From assembly GCA_037833965.1 (NCBI GenBank), contig AP031356.1, positions 17,940,501-18,004,500 on the forward strand: a DNA stretch of 64,000 bases, in the 5' to 3' direction. Below are positions 45,080-59,700 of this stretch, in pieces. Under the pieces are notes generated by a model that had not been told where the DNA came from, did not search any database, and saw only the letters and a list, made by a program, of their open reading frames with translations. The DNA is from Marchantia polymorpha subsp. ruderalis (taxonomy: Eukaryota > Streptophyta > Marchantiopsida > Marchantiales > Marchantiaceae). A program made the translations under genes and the position numbers. Positions within the stretch are counted from its first letter, which is position 1. Each line of letters starts with the position of its first letter.

Positions 45080-48000
45080 ATGGGGGAATTCGAGTCACAA
45101 TCCGACGCCTGGGAAGCTAGGAAGTCCGATTGCGATTCTATGCCGCCCCCGGTTCCGATTCCGAGTCGAAGGGTGGCGAGACTCAGTCCATCGCTGAAAC
45201 GAGAAAAACTGACAGCGCTCCCTCGTCGATCTGAACAGGTAAGTCCAAGCTGGATGCCTCTCGCCCGCCAAGTATAAAGTGCACGGAGACTCGAGCGAAA
45301 TTCGCCAAGGCCCGATCTTCTTGGTCGAATCTGTGTGGGAGCCCGATCTTTGTTGTCGAATGAAAACGACGGGAGGGGTCGGAGAGGTAGAGGAAGAGCT
45401 AGGCTCTTCAGGAAAAGAAAAAATTAATTTTCTCACGATAGAATTTTGTTTGTGGGTGTTGGCACGATTGAACTTTTTTTGTGGGCGTCGGCAGGAACGG
45501 AGGTTAAGGCCAAGTACGAGGGCGTCATGGCGCGTCTCAAATCCCGCTTGGAATTGTCTCTTTACGGCAAGAGATTTTTCCAGCGAATGCAGGTGGCGCT
45601 GCGAAGTGGATGGGCGTGCTTGTTTGCAGGATGCGTCGTGCAATTCGGCTCGCCCATGAACCACTGGCTGGCCATTCCCTTCTTCTCTCTAGTCATCTGC
45701 CTGAATATCATCGACTCGAGCATTGGCGCAGTTCTGCGAACTTCTGTCAGTGTCGTGGTCGGGATGCTGGAAGCCATGACGGCCGGGACTCTCCTTTATT
45801 TGATTCTCGGGACCGACATGTCGCTGGTGTTGACCATTTTTTGCGTCTTCGTCTGCAGCTTCTGCGTAGCTTATCCGACGAGGCTGGTCGGTCAAGAGAT
45901 GGCCAGAAAAAGTGTCGCTTGCGCTCATAGGAATAATTTTCACGGGCGCATACAATGGAATGAACGACGGGAGCCTTTTATTTCTCGTCCGACTGATGTG
46001 CACGACTGATGTTTGGAGTCTTTTGCGCCCTTCTCGCGGTTTGCATTCCAGTTCCCGGGCTAGCCTTTTGGGAGGTACTGTCAAGCTTCTCTCCCCTTAC
46101 ATATTGCACTGCAAGCACATTCAGCGCAAACCTCTCCCCTTCCATACTGCTGCTCGGAGTTTCTTCCTCCGACTCTTCAAATTTTCGAATATGACAAGTT
46201 GCTGCTGTTGTTTCGGTTCTTGTGGTTCTCGTGCATTCATGGGTCCAAATAAAGTTCTGCTCCATCAGGTGATTTATGAAGAGATTCCCAGAAGACCATG
46301 GCATTGCGCAAGTTCTGTCCTACGAGATACTCTACCCGCCCTTCTGTGCTAGCCTGGTCGAGAGGGTACTTTTCCCCCTTCCTTCCTGCCATGGCGAATC
46401 GAAAGGGTCCGGAACTTAGCAATCTCTTTATGTTCAGTTCCAGATTACAATTTAGGTTCCTGATTCACAAGCCCTTTACCTGCAGTCCCGTCATTCCCGT
46501 CCATTGACTTGTCGAATCCATAATTCCGTCGCGGCGGTGAAAATGTGATCTGAGCTTGACCTTATTTCACTTCTCAATTAAGGTGCGGGACAGCGCTAAG
46601 TCCACTGTGAAGGGAGCCTCGAAACTCTACAGGACGTTGACGGAGGCATTTTGCGCCAAGGAAGTGAGCAAGATGTCGTCAATTTTTCTGCACGCTAAAT
46701 TCCTGGCGAAAACAGCTGCAATCAGTCTGGAGGATCATAATAATAAATTGGTATGTCGTCACCATTGACAATGTCGATTCCATACGCGGTGAGATTACAG
46801 AGAAAATACAGCAGCCCTGCCTGATCCTTGCAAGTAAGCGGAGAGTTTGTGAACGAGTGACATCGAGAATTGTGTCAGGTTCTGGCTGGACCTCTACATT
46901 CAAGTTATCCATTCTTCATGACGTTGTGTTTTGTACCACCAGGGCGATGCCTACTGGGAGTTGCGAGGGCTGAACATAATCCCATCACTGAAGCGGATGA
47001 CCGAGGGGCTGAATGTGCTCAAACTGCACATGATGGGCATGTGCATGGCCCTGCAGTCAGGACTGATTTTGCAGTACATGCCCGGGACGATGGTTGTGAT
47101 TCTGAAGGACAACTTGAAACGCCTCGTAGATCGCAGCAAGCAGATGCTTGATCTCACAGTGAGGTTGAAGAAGTCCAAGTCGGCACTGATCCTCAAAGAA
47201 TCGCTGCTGGAATTGGCTAAGAAAGATCTGAACTCTTTTGACCATACCCTGAAGGAAGCTAGAGAGAAGAGTTACTACATCAAGCTCAAAGACGAGGATG
47301 AAAGCCTCCACAAGATCATCACCAACGCCAATCCAGAGGAGCAAATCACTGCTGCCGACAAGGGAGTGAAAAACCTCTTCCAAAGCATGGTGCCCACTTA
47401 CTTTTTCCTCTTCAACCTCAGACTCTACTACACGGAGACGATGCAGATGCTCGACTGCGGAGAGGTGGCCGACCCCATCCAAGACATCGGCAACACAAGC
47501 TTCCACATGCCCGTGCTGCACCACGAGGTCCAGGACGGGCTTGCCGATACAGTGCAGGTGGTGGTGACTCCCGTGTCCGAGGAGGAGGCCAGAGAGCCGC
47601 TCAAGAATCCCATGCATAGAGCGGAGCATGTAGTTCCTCTGGGCGACGAGAAGGATGCCGGACTAGCAGCAGATCCACAGCACGCGACGTTCAGCAGGAC
47701 TCTGTCCAACCCCATCACATTCAAGTGCATGGTGTGCCAGCGCCTGAAGAAAGAGCAGGCGGCCGCAGGACCTCAGGAGGACATAGCGGATGCTCCTTTG
47801 ACGTGGTTAGTGAAGCAAGGGTGGAAGCGGTTCAAGCGAGAGCAGGCCCTCAGGGCTTTCAAGGTCTCGTTGGCTATGTCGCTTGCCGCCCTGGCAGGCT
47901 GCATGTACAACGAGGCCTACGCATTCTGGGCCATGGTGTCGGTGGCCTTCATCATGCAGAACCAACAGGGCGGATCGTTCCGCATGGCTAATCTCAGGCT

Positions 48001-49225
48001 TCAGGGGACCGTGCTCGGGTCCATTTACGCGTATTTGATGTTGAATCTGATGAGCAAGCATCCCCAGCTGCTGCTCCTGGCCCTGGTTCCGTGGGTTGTG
48101 CTGCTCAGCTATCTTCGGTTCAGCAAACTGTTCGGAGCATCCGGGGTCATCGCCGGTCTGACGGCAGCCATCGTCATGCTGGGAGCCGAGGGAGGAATGT
48201 CCATCCAACAACTGGCGGTTGTCAGGATCACCCAGAATTTTATCGGAGTGCTGGCTCTGATCCTCGTCGAGACGATTATCTGGCCGGAGAGAGCAGTCAT
48301 TTTGTCGAGGAGAGAGTTGGTCTTGAGTTTGATCGACCTCAGGGACTGCGTCAAGGCCGTGGTCGCGGTGTATACCGGGCATCATTGCCCCGAGCATAGG
48401 AAACTCGTGGTCCTGGACATCAAGAAGCTGGAGGGCCAGATTCGTGCCAGGATTGCTGATCAGACGATACTTCAGAGCGAGGTGGTGATGGAGCCCGAAT
48501 TGTGGAGCCATCCGTTCCCGGCAGAAATATATTCCAAGCTGTTGCACATCCAAAGCCGCATGCACGATTTGCTCCACTTCATGGTGTGCTCGCTGCACGC
48601 TGCCACCGAGGAGTGCTTGAGCGAGCAGATTCGCAAGCTGGTGGGCCCTCTCCAGACTTCGCTCGTCGCATTGGAGGACGAGGTGCTGTCGTCTCTGCAT
48701 CTCCTGCAGGAGCTCCTGCAAATCGGCCCCAACACGCTCGATGTCCTGTCCAAGGCCTCGGGCTGTGACGACGAAGAAAGGCAGTTGTGTCGAATCCCAT
48801 CCCGTAGCGATAAGTCTTTCAAGGATCTGCGCAAGATGCTGGGGCGAGTGCATCCTCTGCTGGTGCTGGAATGCGAGGAGAGAAACATCGATGGAACTCC
48901 GATGTCCCTGAAGAGAACGATGGATGCCTTCGAGGCCAGCTACGAGCAGGTGGTATCGGGTTTCATCGCCAACAAGAAGGCCAATCCGGAAGCTTCCATC
49001 TTGAGCAACGCTGCCATGCTTTCTTTCAGTGCCCTCACCTTCAGCTTACAGTCTCTTCTGGGCGAGACGGTGGAGCTGGAAAAGGCAGTGCACGAGCTTC
49101 TACACTTCGAGAATCCTTGGAGCGTTCTGGACTTCTGGGAATCCTTTCCAGGTGCGGACGAAGAGTGCCCCATTTGTGTCAACGCTAATGCGCATGCACC
49201 CCACGATCATGCTCCACATGAGTGA
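45080..49225 (+). pseudogene. FUSC-like transporter, copy 4 (frameshifted exon 2)
   Basis: Exons by homology: 45080-45238, about 45503-46074, 46583-46750 and 46943-49225. The A run at 45907-45911 has five A instead of four, and a T is inserted at 46007. The shifted frame ends at TGA 46007-46009, within the first hydrophobic domain. A silent GTT to GTC change follows 13 bases later, so three changes travel together. Exon 4 is fully open for 760 codons, so a product with only the C-terminal FUSC domain cannot be excluded if transcription or splicing starts downstream. The same insertions recur in copies 2 and 5. They could be real inherited lesions or a systematic consensus error; three linked differences, one of them a substitution, favour real variants. 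Confidence 0.75.
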
Positions 49226-50146
49226 ATTGTAAATGCACGACTTCCCCATACCTCCCCCCTGAGTGTACTTTGCGCGAATCGGTGAACACTTTGATTGCCA
49301 CATTCATTTGAGGGCAAATTGCTCCGGAGAAAGCAACGGGCCTGATGTGCCAGCACTCCGAAGTGGAATTGCGGGCGCAAGCAGTGCTAGATCTTCTCTA
49401 CTATACTGTACAATAGAGATTGGAAAAAATGCTACAGATCGATTACGTTGCAATTTTGTATCATACAGTTGGCTCGCAAGGGTAGTGCACGTTGTTCAAT
49501 TTTGAGCTTGTAACAACACATTATGGATATATATGTACGAGAGGACACAACCTCGAAGTCATAAAAATTCATATATACATATAAATAAATAAATATTCGG
49601 GCTGTCGAAACTTCAATTCTACAGCCGTATATCACACGAAGCAATGTTTGGTTGTTTATCGAGTTGAAGTAAAAAGATCATTACCAAGTTTCATCAATCA
49701 GTGTCTAGAATTTAGTTGCAGCAACTACCACATCTGGTTAGTGGTCGTCTGTACTTTTACACCCCTCTACTATCCATACATCCTGGCCATGCAACGTCCT
49801 CTGGTCCCCATTCAAGGAGGGGACTTGCAGGGTATATACTGTTTCTCTTTCACGTCGCTATACTCCGGCCCAATGTGCATATATCTGCAAATTTGCCCAC
49901 CTGTCACATTTCACATGATATTTAATGTGCAACAATTAGATGTTTCAGATAAAATCTCTCTAGCCCTCAGCTTCGACGAACTATTTTAGCGAAATACTTG
50001 TAGGGCTAATTGAAAGTACTTGTCAAATGAAGCCAATCTCTGTGATTTCTACTCTTACTAAAGACTGAGGCTCAAAGCAATTCTAAACCATCATCTCAAG
50101 AGAATCCGAGTAAGGAGTTGCAATTAGGACTTACTGAAGTGCCTGC

Positions 50147-50572
50147 TCACCCTAAAGTGAGCCCTGCTGCTAACATGGTCGAGATGTGCGTATCCACGAC
50201 TGAGTGCTCCTTGGAAACGCCCAAGTCCGCTAATTTGGCGACCAGATTCTCATCCAGCAGGATATTGGCCGGTTTCACGCCTCTGTATCTGAACGACAGG
50301 TGGGTCCTGCACATGAGCACATCAGCCTCCGACTGCGAACAATATCGAATGAACTTGGAGGTGGTCGGACTCAACGAGTTGTTTTCACCTACCAGATGTG
50401 AATAGCCCATGCAATGGGTGAAAAGAATTCTTGTCGGTGAAAAAAAATTCAGTCTGATTATGCTCCGCTCAGCCTCTGCACCAAACTGTCTGCCCAGTTT
50501 CACAAAATATGTTTCATCATCTTCTTCTGAGACGCCAGCCAGAGGCATGTGATACCTGTAGAAGTTCCTCAA
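50147..50572 (-). pseudogene. Receptor-like kinase remnant (unit 4)
   Basis: Identical in translation to the unit 3 fragment (Pro version). Confidence 0.6.
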
Positions 50573-53500
50573 TAAAGCTCGTCCAGACTACTGCATTAGA
50601 CTTCCTGCACTTCATTCTGTCCTACAGCGGAAGCAGGGACAAAGTAATAAGCAAGGTACAGGTCTAGCGAGTTTTAACTTTTTGGTCCAAATACAAGATT
50701 GTACCAAAAAGACAGATTGTGTAAAACTGTTTCATATGCTGATCAGATCTTGCTGAACTGCACGTATATAATTTACATGCATTTGTCGTTTCTTTCAATT
50801 ACCGCCTGCATCTAGATACTTAATGGAACTACGGGAATCAAGCAACAGGATGCTCAAGCATATTATCACACATAGTTTATGGAAGGAAGAAACTCAACAA
50901 ATTCAATTCACCGTGAGGTGTTTCATCAACTCAGAGATGACGCACAGAAGACAATGATAGCAATTATCTAGAATGAGATCGAAACCAGACAATACGCCGT
51001 CTGGACTTGCGGATCACCAAGTATCCGGATATTTCAAACTAGCTCACAGATCACAAAAAGCCGCCAACATCTGAACAGTGGAGAATCAGTGCGGCGGTGA
51101 CAGGACTCAAGAGACCGAATTCTTGATCGAGAGAAGCCGGTGAGTCTTAAGTTCGTTGGCTAAGCAGAAGAGAGCTCTCGAGAAAAAGACATCAGAAATA
51201 AATGTTGATGGTGGAATGTGCGCAAAAGTAAGTGTCTTTACGATGTAGGTCAACCGTACACTGCAAAATAAGGGAAAATCTGTTAGAAATCAAAGAGACC
51301 TATTCTCTGAATGGACCAAGAGTCCACAGAGGCATGTGATGCCTCTGTGGACTCTTGGCGTTTCTTATTACAAACCCACGAGCTTGACATCGATGAACAG
51401 GTTTAATTCATGTTAATTACACTCCAGTTCATCAAAAAGCACTAGACTCTAAGATCGACATAAGAAGCATTTTGACAACTTTCTATACGAAGCGAATGAG
51501 TCCGGGAAGATGTCGTTTATTATCTGATCAGGCCGCATCGAGTTCAGCATCCTCCGATCGAGTTCAGCATCCGAGTACTCCAATTTCGGGTGGTACAACA
51601 CCTCTGATCCGTTTATTGCAGCAATAAGGACAATCCAAATCGAAATGATGTTCGATTTGGATTGTCCTTATTGCTGCAATAAATAGTATACTCAATCGGT
51701 CGGTCAGTTGTACACATGCACATCGACAGTTCTGAGTACACATTGCAAGTGCTTGAAAATTACACGGTGAAGTTCCAACTCCCACGATAATGAGGATGTA
51801 ATTTTGCTGTTCCCTGAGCTGATACCACAACTCGTGCGTAAGTCGCGCTTCAAATTGAATTACTGACCACGCGTTTCGCGTGGTCAGTGTTTAAATTTGA
51901 AGCCCGAACGTTTCGCTGTCCAGATGTTCTGCGGAAGAGTTTCACGGGAAGTCTGAGTTTCGCAGGAGCCCATAGCCCCAAGAGCATACGTTGGACAAAT
52001 ACCGATGGTTCCAAAGTTTCATCAAACCTAGCGCATCATCATGAAGGCAACGCACGCCCAGGCGTATATTGCAACGGTGACATCTCTCCAGGAAATATCC
52101 CCTTCCACTTGCTATTTGATTCTTTCTTCGGACCCCTTGAATAATAGAATTGTAGAGCCAGTGCTGAGAATTCCTACATTAAAATCCATACGAATGTTAT
52201 GTACTTTTCCACATCTAAATTAGAGTCAGCTGTCACGATATACTTGAATCTTGAAATTCGCAGGATAAACGAGAGTTAGTTCCAAAAGCTGGGTCCAAGA
52301 AACGCACACGATTGTTTTGCAGAGCTTAAGCTATGAACTACTGCCCCAAAAGCACAGGCATCGAGTACTTTGGCAGGCAAAAGGGCGAAAAGCATCCGAG
52401 TTGCAAAATCCACCTGCAACAGGCGGGTGATGACGGCTTCAGCTGCGCCAGTTATACTCATCAAGGTAGCCAGCGCCTCATTGTCGACGGCCCCATTTCC
52501 CTCGCCAGCAACCTAAAGCATCTAGCGGCGACTGAAAATCCGACAATTCTCAGGTGTGGGCAAATCTTTCAACTATCTGACTTCCTGGACGCGGAAACCG
52601 ATCCAGAACTGCGCCAAGGATCCAAACTCATAACACCACCGGCGTGTGCCCTTTCTCCGGTACCCTTTTCCTCGCTAGAGTCACTCTTGCGAGGAAAAAG
52701 ATACAGAGAGAGGGCACACTCTTGAGTCACAGAGGTCCGCCACAATCGGTGATGTAGAATGTGAGTGCAGAGCTCAGCACTCAGATTCTAGATCAAGGAA
52801 TGAGAGATTCTCTTACGTCTGTCAATTTAAGCTCGGGCTGATTGATGGTAGCGCCCGAATCCGTTTTGCGATGTGATCCCCCCACACGTACAATTCTGAG
52901 GGCAACTGTCTGATAAATGTTTGCCCTCAGAATTGTACGTGGCGCGGAATCAATGAATGGCGCACTGTCGGCGTCACTGACAACATTTCGAAATATCATT
53001 AAACGTTGTTCAGCGCATTCAACGTTGACAGATTCAAACGCTATTCAAATCTGTGAGTTACAATTACGGGTTTGAACGCGTGTAAATTTTCTTCCACTTT
53101 TGGCTACGCGGGAGAAACTTGTATAAATGCACCGGCAGTCGTCACAATTCACACTCTCACGGACTACAGTTCAGCTGGCACTTGTGACCTGCACGGTAGA
53201 CCGTACCTCCGAGCTGCAATTATTTTCCTGAGTACAGGAATAAGTAAATAACCAAATAACTGAACCTGCTTGTATTTCTTCTATGACTTGACTTTTTTGG
53301 GTTCTTTTTCTCCCTATGTAACCAAGGCTACATCGCACGAGAGGATGTAACCTTGGTTACATAGGGAGAAAAAGAACCCAATGAAACTTCATCGCTCTCG
53401 TGCATTCTATGAGAATCGCACAAGAGCGATGAAGTTTCATTGCAAGAAATGCAATGAGGCTTTTCTTAGGTGTAGTAAGTTGCACTCATGAAAGCAAAAC

Positions 53501-56500
53501 TACTCTCTGCGCCGGGTGTTGGACTTCAATGAAAGATGCCAAAAACAGATTATAAGTTTTCCTTATAGACAAGAGTGACGACTCCATGCCGGAGTAAAGA
53601 GGCTGTAATATGCATCTCGATCGACTGAAACTGTATTGACCTACGTGGATAAACGTGAATGGTTGTAGCCTGCAACCATCCAGTGTTGCCGCACAACCAA
53701 ATTTTTCGAGGCATGCCCGTGCCCCCATGCCCGTATCACAAAATATATATATATATATATATATATTCTATCCATCGAAAATGTACGTAGGTGAAATTCA
53801 AACCGAAAAGCTCCTATAACTTTGTTTCCACGTACGTACATGCGTTGCATGGAAGAATGCAAATAATGCATGCCCCCTGCCCTCGCCCGGGGGCATGCCT
53901 TTCAGGTTGTGCCTCCAACACTAGTTGCAAGCCAACTTACCCATCAAATTAGTTGCCATCAAATTACTATTTCAGCGGAAGGTCACGAGTACTACATTGT
54001 CCACGTGAAAACAATTCGTGTTTTGGTCTACAACCTGAACCGAATGCTCATGGATAAGGTGCAGATAACTCCCTTTCCTTCCCAGCTCAAGACTAACCTC
54101 ATTTTTTATAGCTTCCAGCTTTACAACTTCAAATTATCTTGTGCTCAATTCTTGCAGATTTCCATAAGAAAGTTTATTCCAAAAGATGCAAATTGATTGC
54201 ATGAATTTCAACATTTTTCAGAAAGACATCATAAATGATATAAGCGATTTATAGCCTGATTGCTTATTTCTAAATGTTAGTGTTTCTATTCATGATTATT
54301 TATGATTCCAAAAAAAAATTTGTAAATATTGATATTTTTCACTTGCATGTTTGACCAATGTTCATGTAAAATTTTAAGAACCTCAAACATAGAAGTGATT
54401 GGATTCCACCTAAGTTCATTTATGTTTCATACATAAAATGAACATCTCAAGACTAACCTCATTTTTCTTTTATAGCTTCCGTTTTTATCTTGTGCTCAAT
54501 TCTTGCAGATTTACATAAGAAAGTTTATTCCAAAAGATGCAAATTGATTGCATGAGTTTTAATATTTTTCAGAAAGACATCACAAATGATATAAGCAATT
54601 TATAACCTGATTTCTTGTTTCTAAATGTTAGTGTTTCTATTCATGATTATCTACAATTCCAAACAAAAAAAAATGTAAAAATTGATGTTTTTTCACTTGC
54701 ATGTTTGACCAATGTTCATATAAAATTTCAAGAACCTCAAACATAGAAGTGATTTTTTCTAGATAAAAATTTATTTATTATTTCTTCGCATTTATTTTAG
54801 ATAATTACTTAGATCTCATTGAAAAATCTGTACTATTGTAAATGGAGCCTATCATTTTCAAAAATCGGCGGTATTCGAATGATGATATACATCCTTACTC
54901 TGGTTCATAACTCATAGCACTAGTGTGGTGTTAGAAAATAATTCTCAGAATGATATTTGAATTCTCGAATTTTCAACACCTAGAACAATCCAGAATTAAC
55001 CTCATCAGTTTCTTTTTTCATGGGAGTGAACGAAGACACCGGTATAAATGGTTAAATTCTAGATATGTAACATTTCCCGAAGACCCCTGAGGTTATAAGC
55101 GCCACCGAAATTCTTGTCATCCCGGCTGTTGTGATGCGCTGAATCGTGCCTGCATCCGTAGACGAAAAAATAGGTTAAAGCTTCAATAGGAAGACGAGAG
55201 ATGTGGATTGGCAGTTGTTAGACTGGAAATCATTTCAGATACATGTCTCTAAGTTGCAAACCTCTTATATTTTCAAGCTAAGTCGAGAACAAAAGTACAA
55301 AGAGATGCATGCCCTCTAGTGTAGACTGGTAGGCCATGCCATGGTATTGAACGGGGGGTTACGACTAACAAAAGGAGAAATGGCAAAGCAAACTGGAACT
55401 CTCTGTTTAATCTTGAAAGACTAGAAAGCTAGTAATAAAAGTCAACCAAAATCCTTTTGCGAGCCTATTGAGGTGAAAGCCTTAATAGGCTGCCCTTCAC
55501 CAGTTCTCCACGTCAGAGTTGCCAAGTCAGTGCTCGCATCCCATCATCTCATCATCTTTCACCCACGCCATTCTTCGACCTTATTACCTTGGACCCAGGT
55601 CTGCTCTTCTTCGGGTGTTCCATTCCTGTCCAACTTTTTTCATTTGGTCATGGGACCTGTCGAACTTGAGTGCAAATGCAATGTGGACTCTGTTTTGCTA
55701 CATTTGTGTTAAAAGATGTGTTAAAAGCTTTGTGTGGAGAGATCAATAAGAATTCGAGAGCGAAGATTCAAACTACAGTACAAAGATACGTACGGTTCTG
55801 ACGGGGTTCGCAGGCGGCCAGGCGCTCGGGCGCAGATCAATCAAGACCTTGGAGGTCGGTGTGAGCGCATAGAGGCCAAGAGGCGCCTCAGCGCAGATGA
55901 GTCAAGACCTTTTCGGGAGCCTAAAGTCGCAATTAGTCAAGACCTTGGAGGTCCGTGGGAGCGCATAGAGGCCAAGACGCGCCCCAGCGCAAATCAGTCA
56001 AGATCCTTGCGGGGCAATGTTCGGGGCGAGAGACAGCTGCTTCCAATTTATACGCCCGCCTGCGCCTACAGAGGCATCCCTGCTTCTTGGGTGAACGTAT
56101 GGCATCAGACATGTGTCACTAGCTCGAATTCAAATTCGAGTTTGAATTTGACCGGCCCACACGCGGGCTGTTTGTCATGGGGCCGAGCAACGGTACCGTC
56201 GGAAATTCCTTATTTAAAGCTGGTGGGGCCGGGGCGATTAGGGACGAGGGAGTTAGAGTGTGCTTGTTTTAAGCTCTCGTGTCTTTGGACAACCGTCAGC
56301 AGAGCATGATGGTATTTGTTGGCCTGGATGCTTCGTGAGTCTGAGTGTGTGCTTGTATTCCACTGGGCTCTCGGAGGGCGACTGGCGGTGGACTTGTTCT
56401 CCTTGCTCTACCGGACGATCGTTCCCGTGCCCAGGGAACGATCGTCCAGTAGAGCAAGGTCAATCACTTTGAGGAATTTGCAAGGTCATATGGTGTCGAC

Positions 56501-56747
56501 ATATTCTGTCCGGAGTGACAGAATTTGTTCGTTCGATTGACGAAATTTGCTCTGCTATATGTGGACGAGAGAATTTGGCAGTTCCTTTCCGACGAGCACA
56601 TCGATAGAATACGAGCATTCCTGCCGCCGTCGAGCCTGTTCGCTTCCGTGCGCAGGCGGTGGAACCTGAGAGGGAGGCTCGGAGGCGGAGACGGTATCTG
56701 ATGGGATAATGTGGATGAAGCGCACAGACTTGGTATAAAGAGCTGCC

Positions 56748-59700
56748 ATGGGGGAATTCGAGTCACAATCCGACGCCTGGGAAGCTAGGAAGTCCGATTG
56801 CGATTCTATGCCGCCCCCGGTTCCGATTCCGAGTCGAAGGGTGGCGAGACTCAGTCCATCGCTGAAACGAGAAAAACTGACAGCGCTCCCTCGTCGATCT
56901 GAACAGGTAAGTCCAAGCTGGATGCCTCTCGCCCGCCAAGTATAAAGTGCACGGAGACTCGAGCGAAATTCGCCAAGGCCCGATCTTCTTGGTCGAATCT
57001 GTGTGGGAGCCCGATCTTTGTTGTCGAATGAAAACGACGGGAGGGGTCGGAGAGGTAGAGGAAGAGCTAGGCTCTTCAGGAAAAGAAAAAATTAATTTTC
57101 TCACGATAGAATTTTGTTTGTGGGTGTTGGCACGATTGAACTTTTTTTGTGGGCGTCGGCAGGAACGGAGGTTAAGGCCAAGTACGAGGGCGTCATGGCG
57201 CGTCTCAAATCCCGCTTGGAATTGTCTCTTTACGGCAAGAGATTTTTCCAGCGAATGCAGGTGGCGCTGCGAAGTGGATGGGCGTGCTTGTTTGCAGGAT
57301 GCGTCGTGCAATTCGGCTCGCCCATGAACCACTGGCTGGCCATTCCCTTCTTCTCTCTAGTCATCTGCCTGAATATCATCGACTCGAGCATTGGCGCAGT
57401 TCTGCGAACTTCTGTCAGTGTCGTGGTCGGGATGCTGGAAGCCATGACGGCCGGGACTCTCCTTTATTTGATTCTCGGGACCGACATGTCGCTGGTGTTG
57501 ACCATTTTTTGCGTCTTCGTCTGCAGCTTCTGCGTAGCTTATCCGACGAGGCTGGTCGGTCAAGAGATGGCCAGAAAAAGTGTCGCTTGCGCTCATAGGA
57601 ATAATTTTCACGGGCGCATACAATGGAATGAACGACGGGAGCCTTTTATTTCTCGTCCGACTGATGTGCACGACTGATGTTTGGAGTCTTTTGCGCCCTT
57701 CTCGCGGTTTGCATTCCAGTTCCCGGGCTAGCCTTTTGGGAGGTACTGTCAAGCTTCTCTCCCCTTACATATTGCACTGCAAGCACATTCAGCGCAAACC
57801 TCTCCCCTTCCATACTGCTGCTCGGAGTTTCTTCCTCCGACTCTTCAAATTTTCGAATATGACAAGTTGCTGCTGTTGTTTCGGTTCTTGTGGTTCTCGT
57901 GCATTCATGGGTCCAAATAAAGTTCTGCTCCATCAGGTGATTTATGAAGAGATTCCCAGAAGACCATGGCATTGCGCAAGTTCTGTCCTACGAGATACTC
58001 TACCCGCCCTTCTGTGCTAGCCTGGTCGAGAGGGTACTTTTCCCCCTTCCTTCCTGCCATGGCGAATCGAAAGGGTCCGGAACTTAGCAATCTCTTTATG
58101 TTCAGTTCCAGATTACAATTTAGGTTCCTGATTCACAAGCCCTTTACCTGCAGTCCCGTCATTCCCGTCCATTGACTTGTCGAATCCATAATTCCGTCGC
58201 GGCGGTGAAAATGTGATCTGAGCTTGACCTTATTTCACTTCTCAATTAAGGTGCGGGACAGCGCTAAGTCCACTGTGAAGGGAGCCTCGAAACTCTACAG
58301 GACGTTGACGGAGGCATTTTGCGCCAAGGAAGTGAGCAAGATGTCGTCAATTTTTCTGCACGCTAAATTCCTGGCGAAAACAGCTGCAATCAGTCTGGAG
58401 GATCATAATAATAAATTGGTATGTCGTCACCATTGACAATGTCGATTCCATACGCGGTGAGATTACAGAGAAAATACAGCAGCCCTGCCTGATCCTTGCA
58501 AGTAAGCGGAGAGTTTGTGAACGAGTGACATCGAGAATTGTGTCAGGTTCTGGCTGGACCTCTACATTCAAGTTATCCATTCTTCATGACGTTGTGTTTT
58601 GTACCACCAGGGCGATGCCTACTGGGAGTTGCGAGGGCTGAACATAATCCCATCACTGAAGCGGATGACCGAGGGGCTGAATGTGCTCAAACTGCACATG
58701 ATGGGCATGTGCATGGCCCTGCAGTCAGGACTGATTTTGCAGTACATGCCCGGGACGATGGTTGTGATTCTGAAGGACAACTTGAAACGCCTCGTAGATC
58801 GCAGCAAGCAGATGCTTGATCTCACAGTGAGGTTGAAGAAGTCCAAGTCGGCACTGATCCTCAAAGAATCGCTGCTGGAATTGGCTAAGAAAGATCTGAA
58901 CTCTTTTGACCATACCCTGAAGGAAGCTAGAGAGAAGAGTTACTACATCAAGCTCAAAGACGAGGATGAAAGCCTCCACAAGATCATCACCAACGCCAAT
59001 CCAGAGGAGCAAATCACTGCTGCCGACAAGGGAGTGAAAAACCTCTTCCAAAGCATGGTGCCCACTTACTTTTTCCTCTTCAACCTCAGACTCTACTACA
59101 CGGAGACGATGCAGATGCTCGACTGCGGAGAGGTGGCCGACCCCATCCAAGACATCGGCAACACAAGCTTCCACATGCCCGTGCTGCACCACGAGGTCCA
59201 GGACGGGCTTGCCGATACAGTGCAGGTGGTGGTGACTCCCGTGTCCGAGGAGGAGGCCAGAGAGCCGCTCAAGAATCCCATGCATAGAGCGGAGCATGTA
59301 GTTCCTCTGGGCGACGAGAAGGATGCCGGACTAGCAGCAGATCCACAGCACGCGACGTTCAGCAGGACTCTGTCCAACCCCATCACATTCAAGTGCATGG
59401 TGTGCCAGCGCCTGAAGAAAGAGCAGGCGGCCGCAGGACCTCAGGAGGACATAGCGGATGCTCCTTTGACGTGGTTAGTGAAGCAAGGGTGGAAGCGGTT
59501 CAAGCGAGAGCAGGCCCTCAGGGCTTTCAAGGTCTCGTTGGCTATGTCGCTTGCCGCCCTGGCAGGCTGCATGTACAACGAGGCCTACGCATTCTGGGCC
59601 ATGGTGTCGGTGGCCTTCATCATGCAGAACCAACAGGGCGGATCGTTCCGCATGGCTAATCTCAGGCTTCAGGGGACCGTGCTCGGGTCCATTTACGCGT

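Larger units (their letters stand above)
39910..51579. repeat. Tandem array unit 4 (type B)
   Basis: 11,670 bp. Exon 2 of the FUSC-like gene carries both shared +1 insertions. The hairpin loop at 40204-40206 is TTT. The AT microsatellite has 13 repeats. The Val and Pro states match units 3 and 5. Confidence 0.97.
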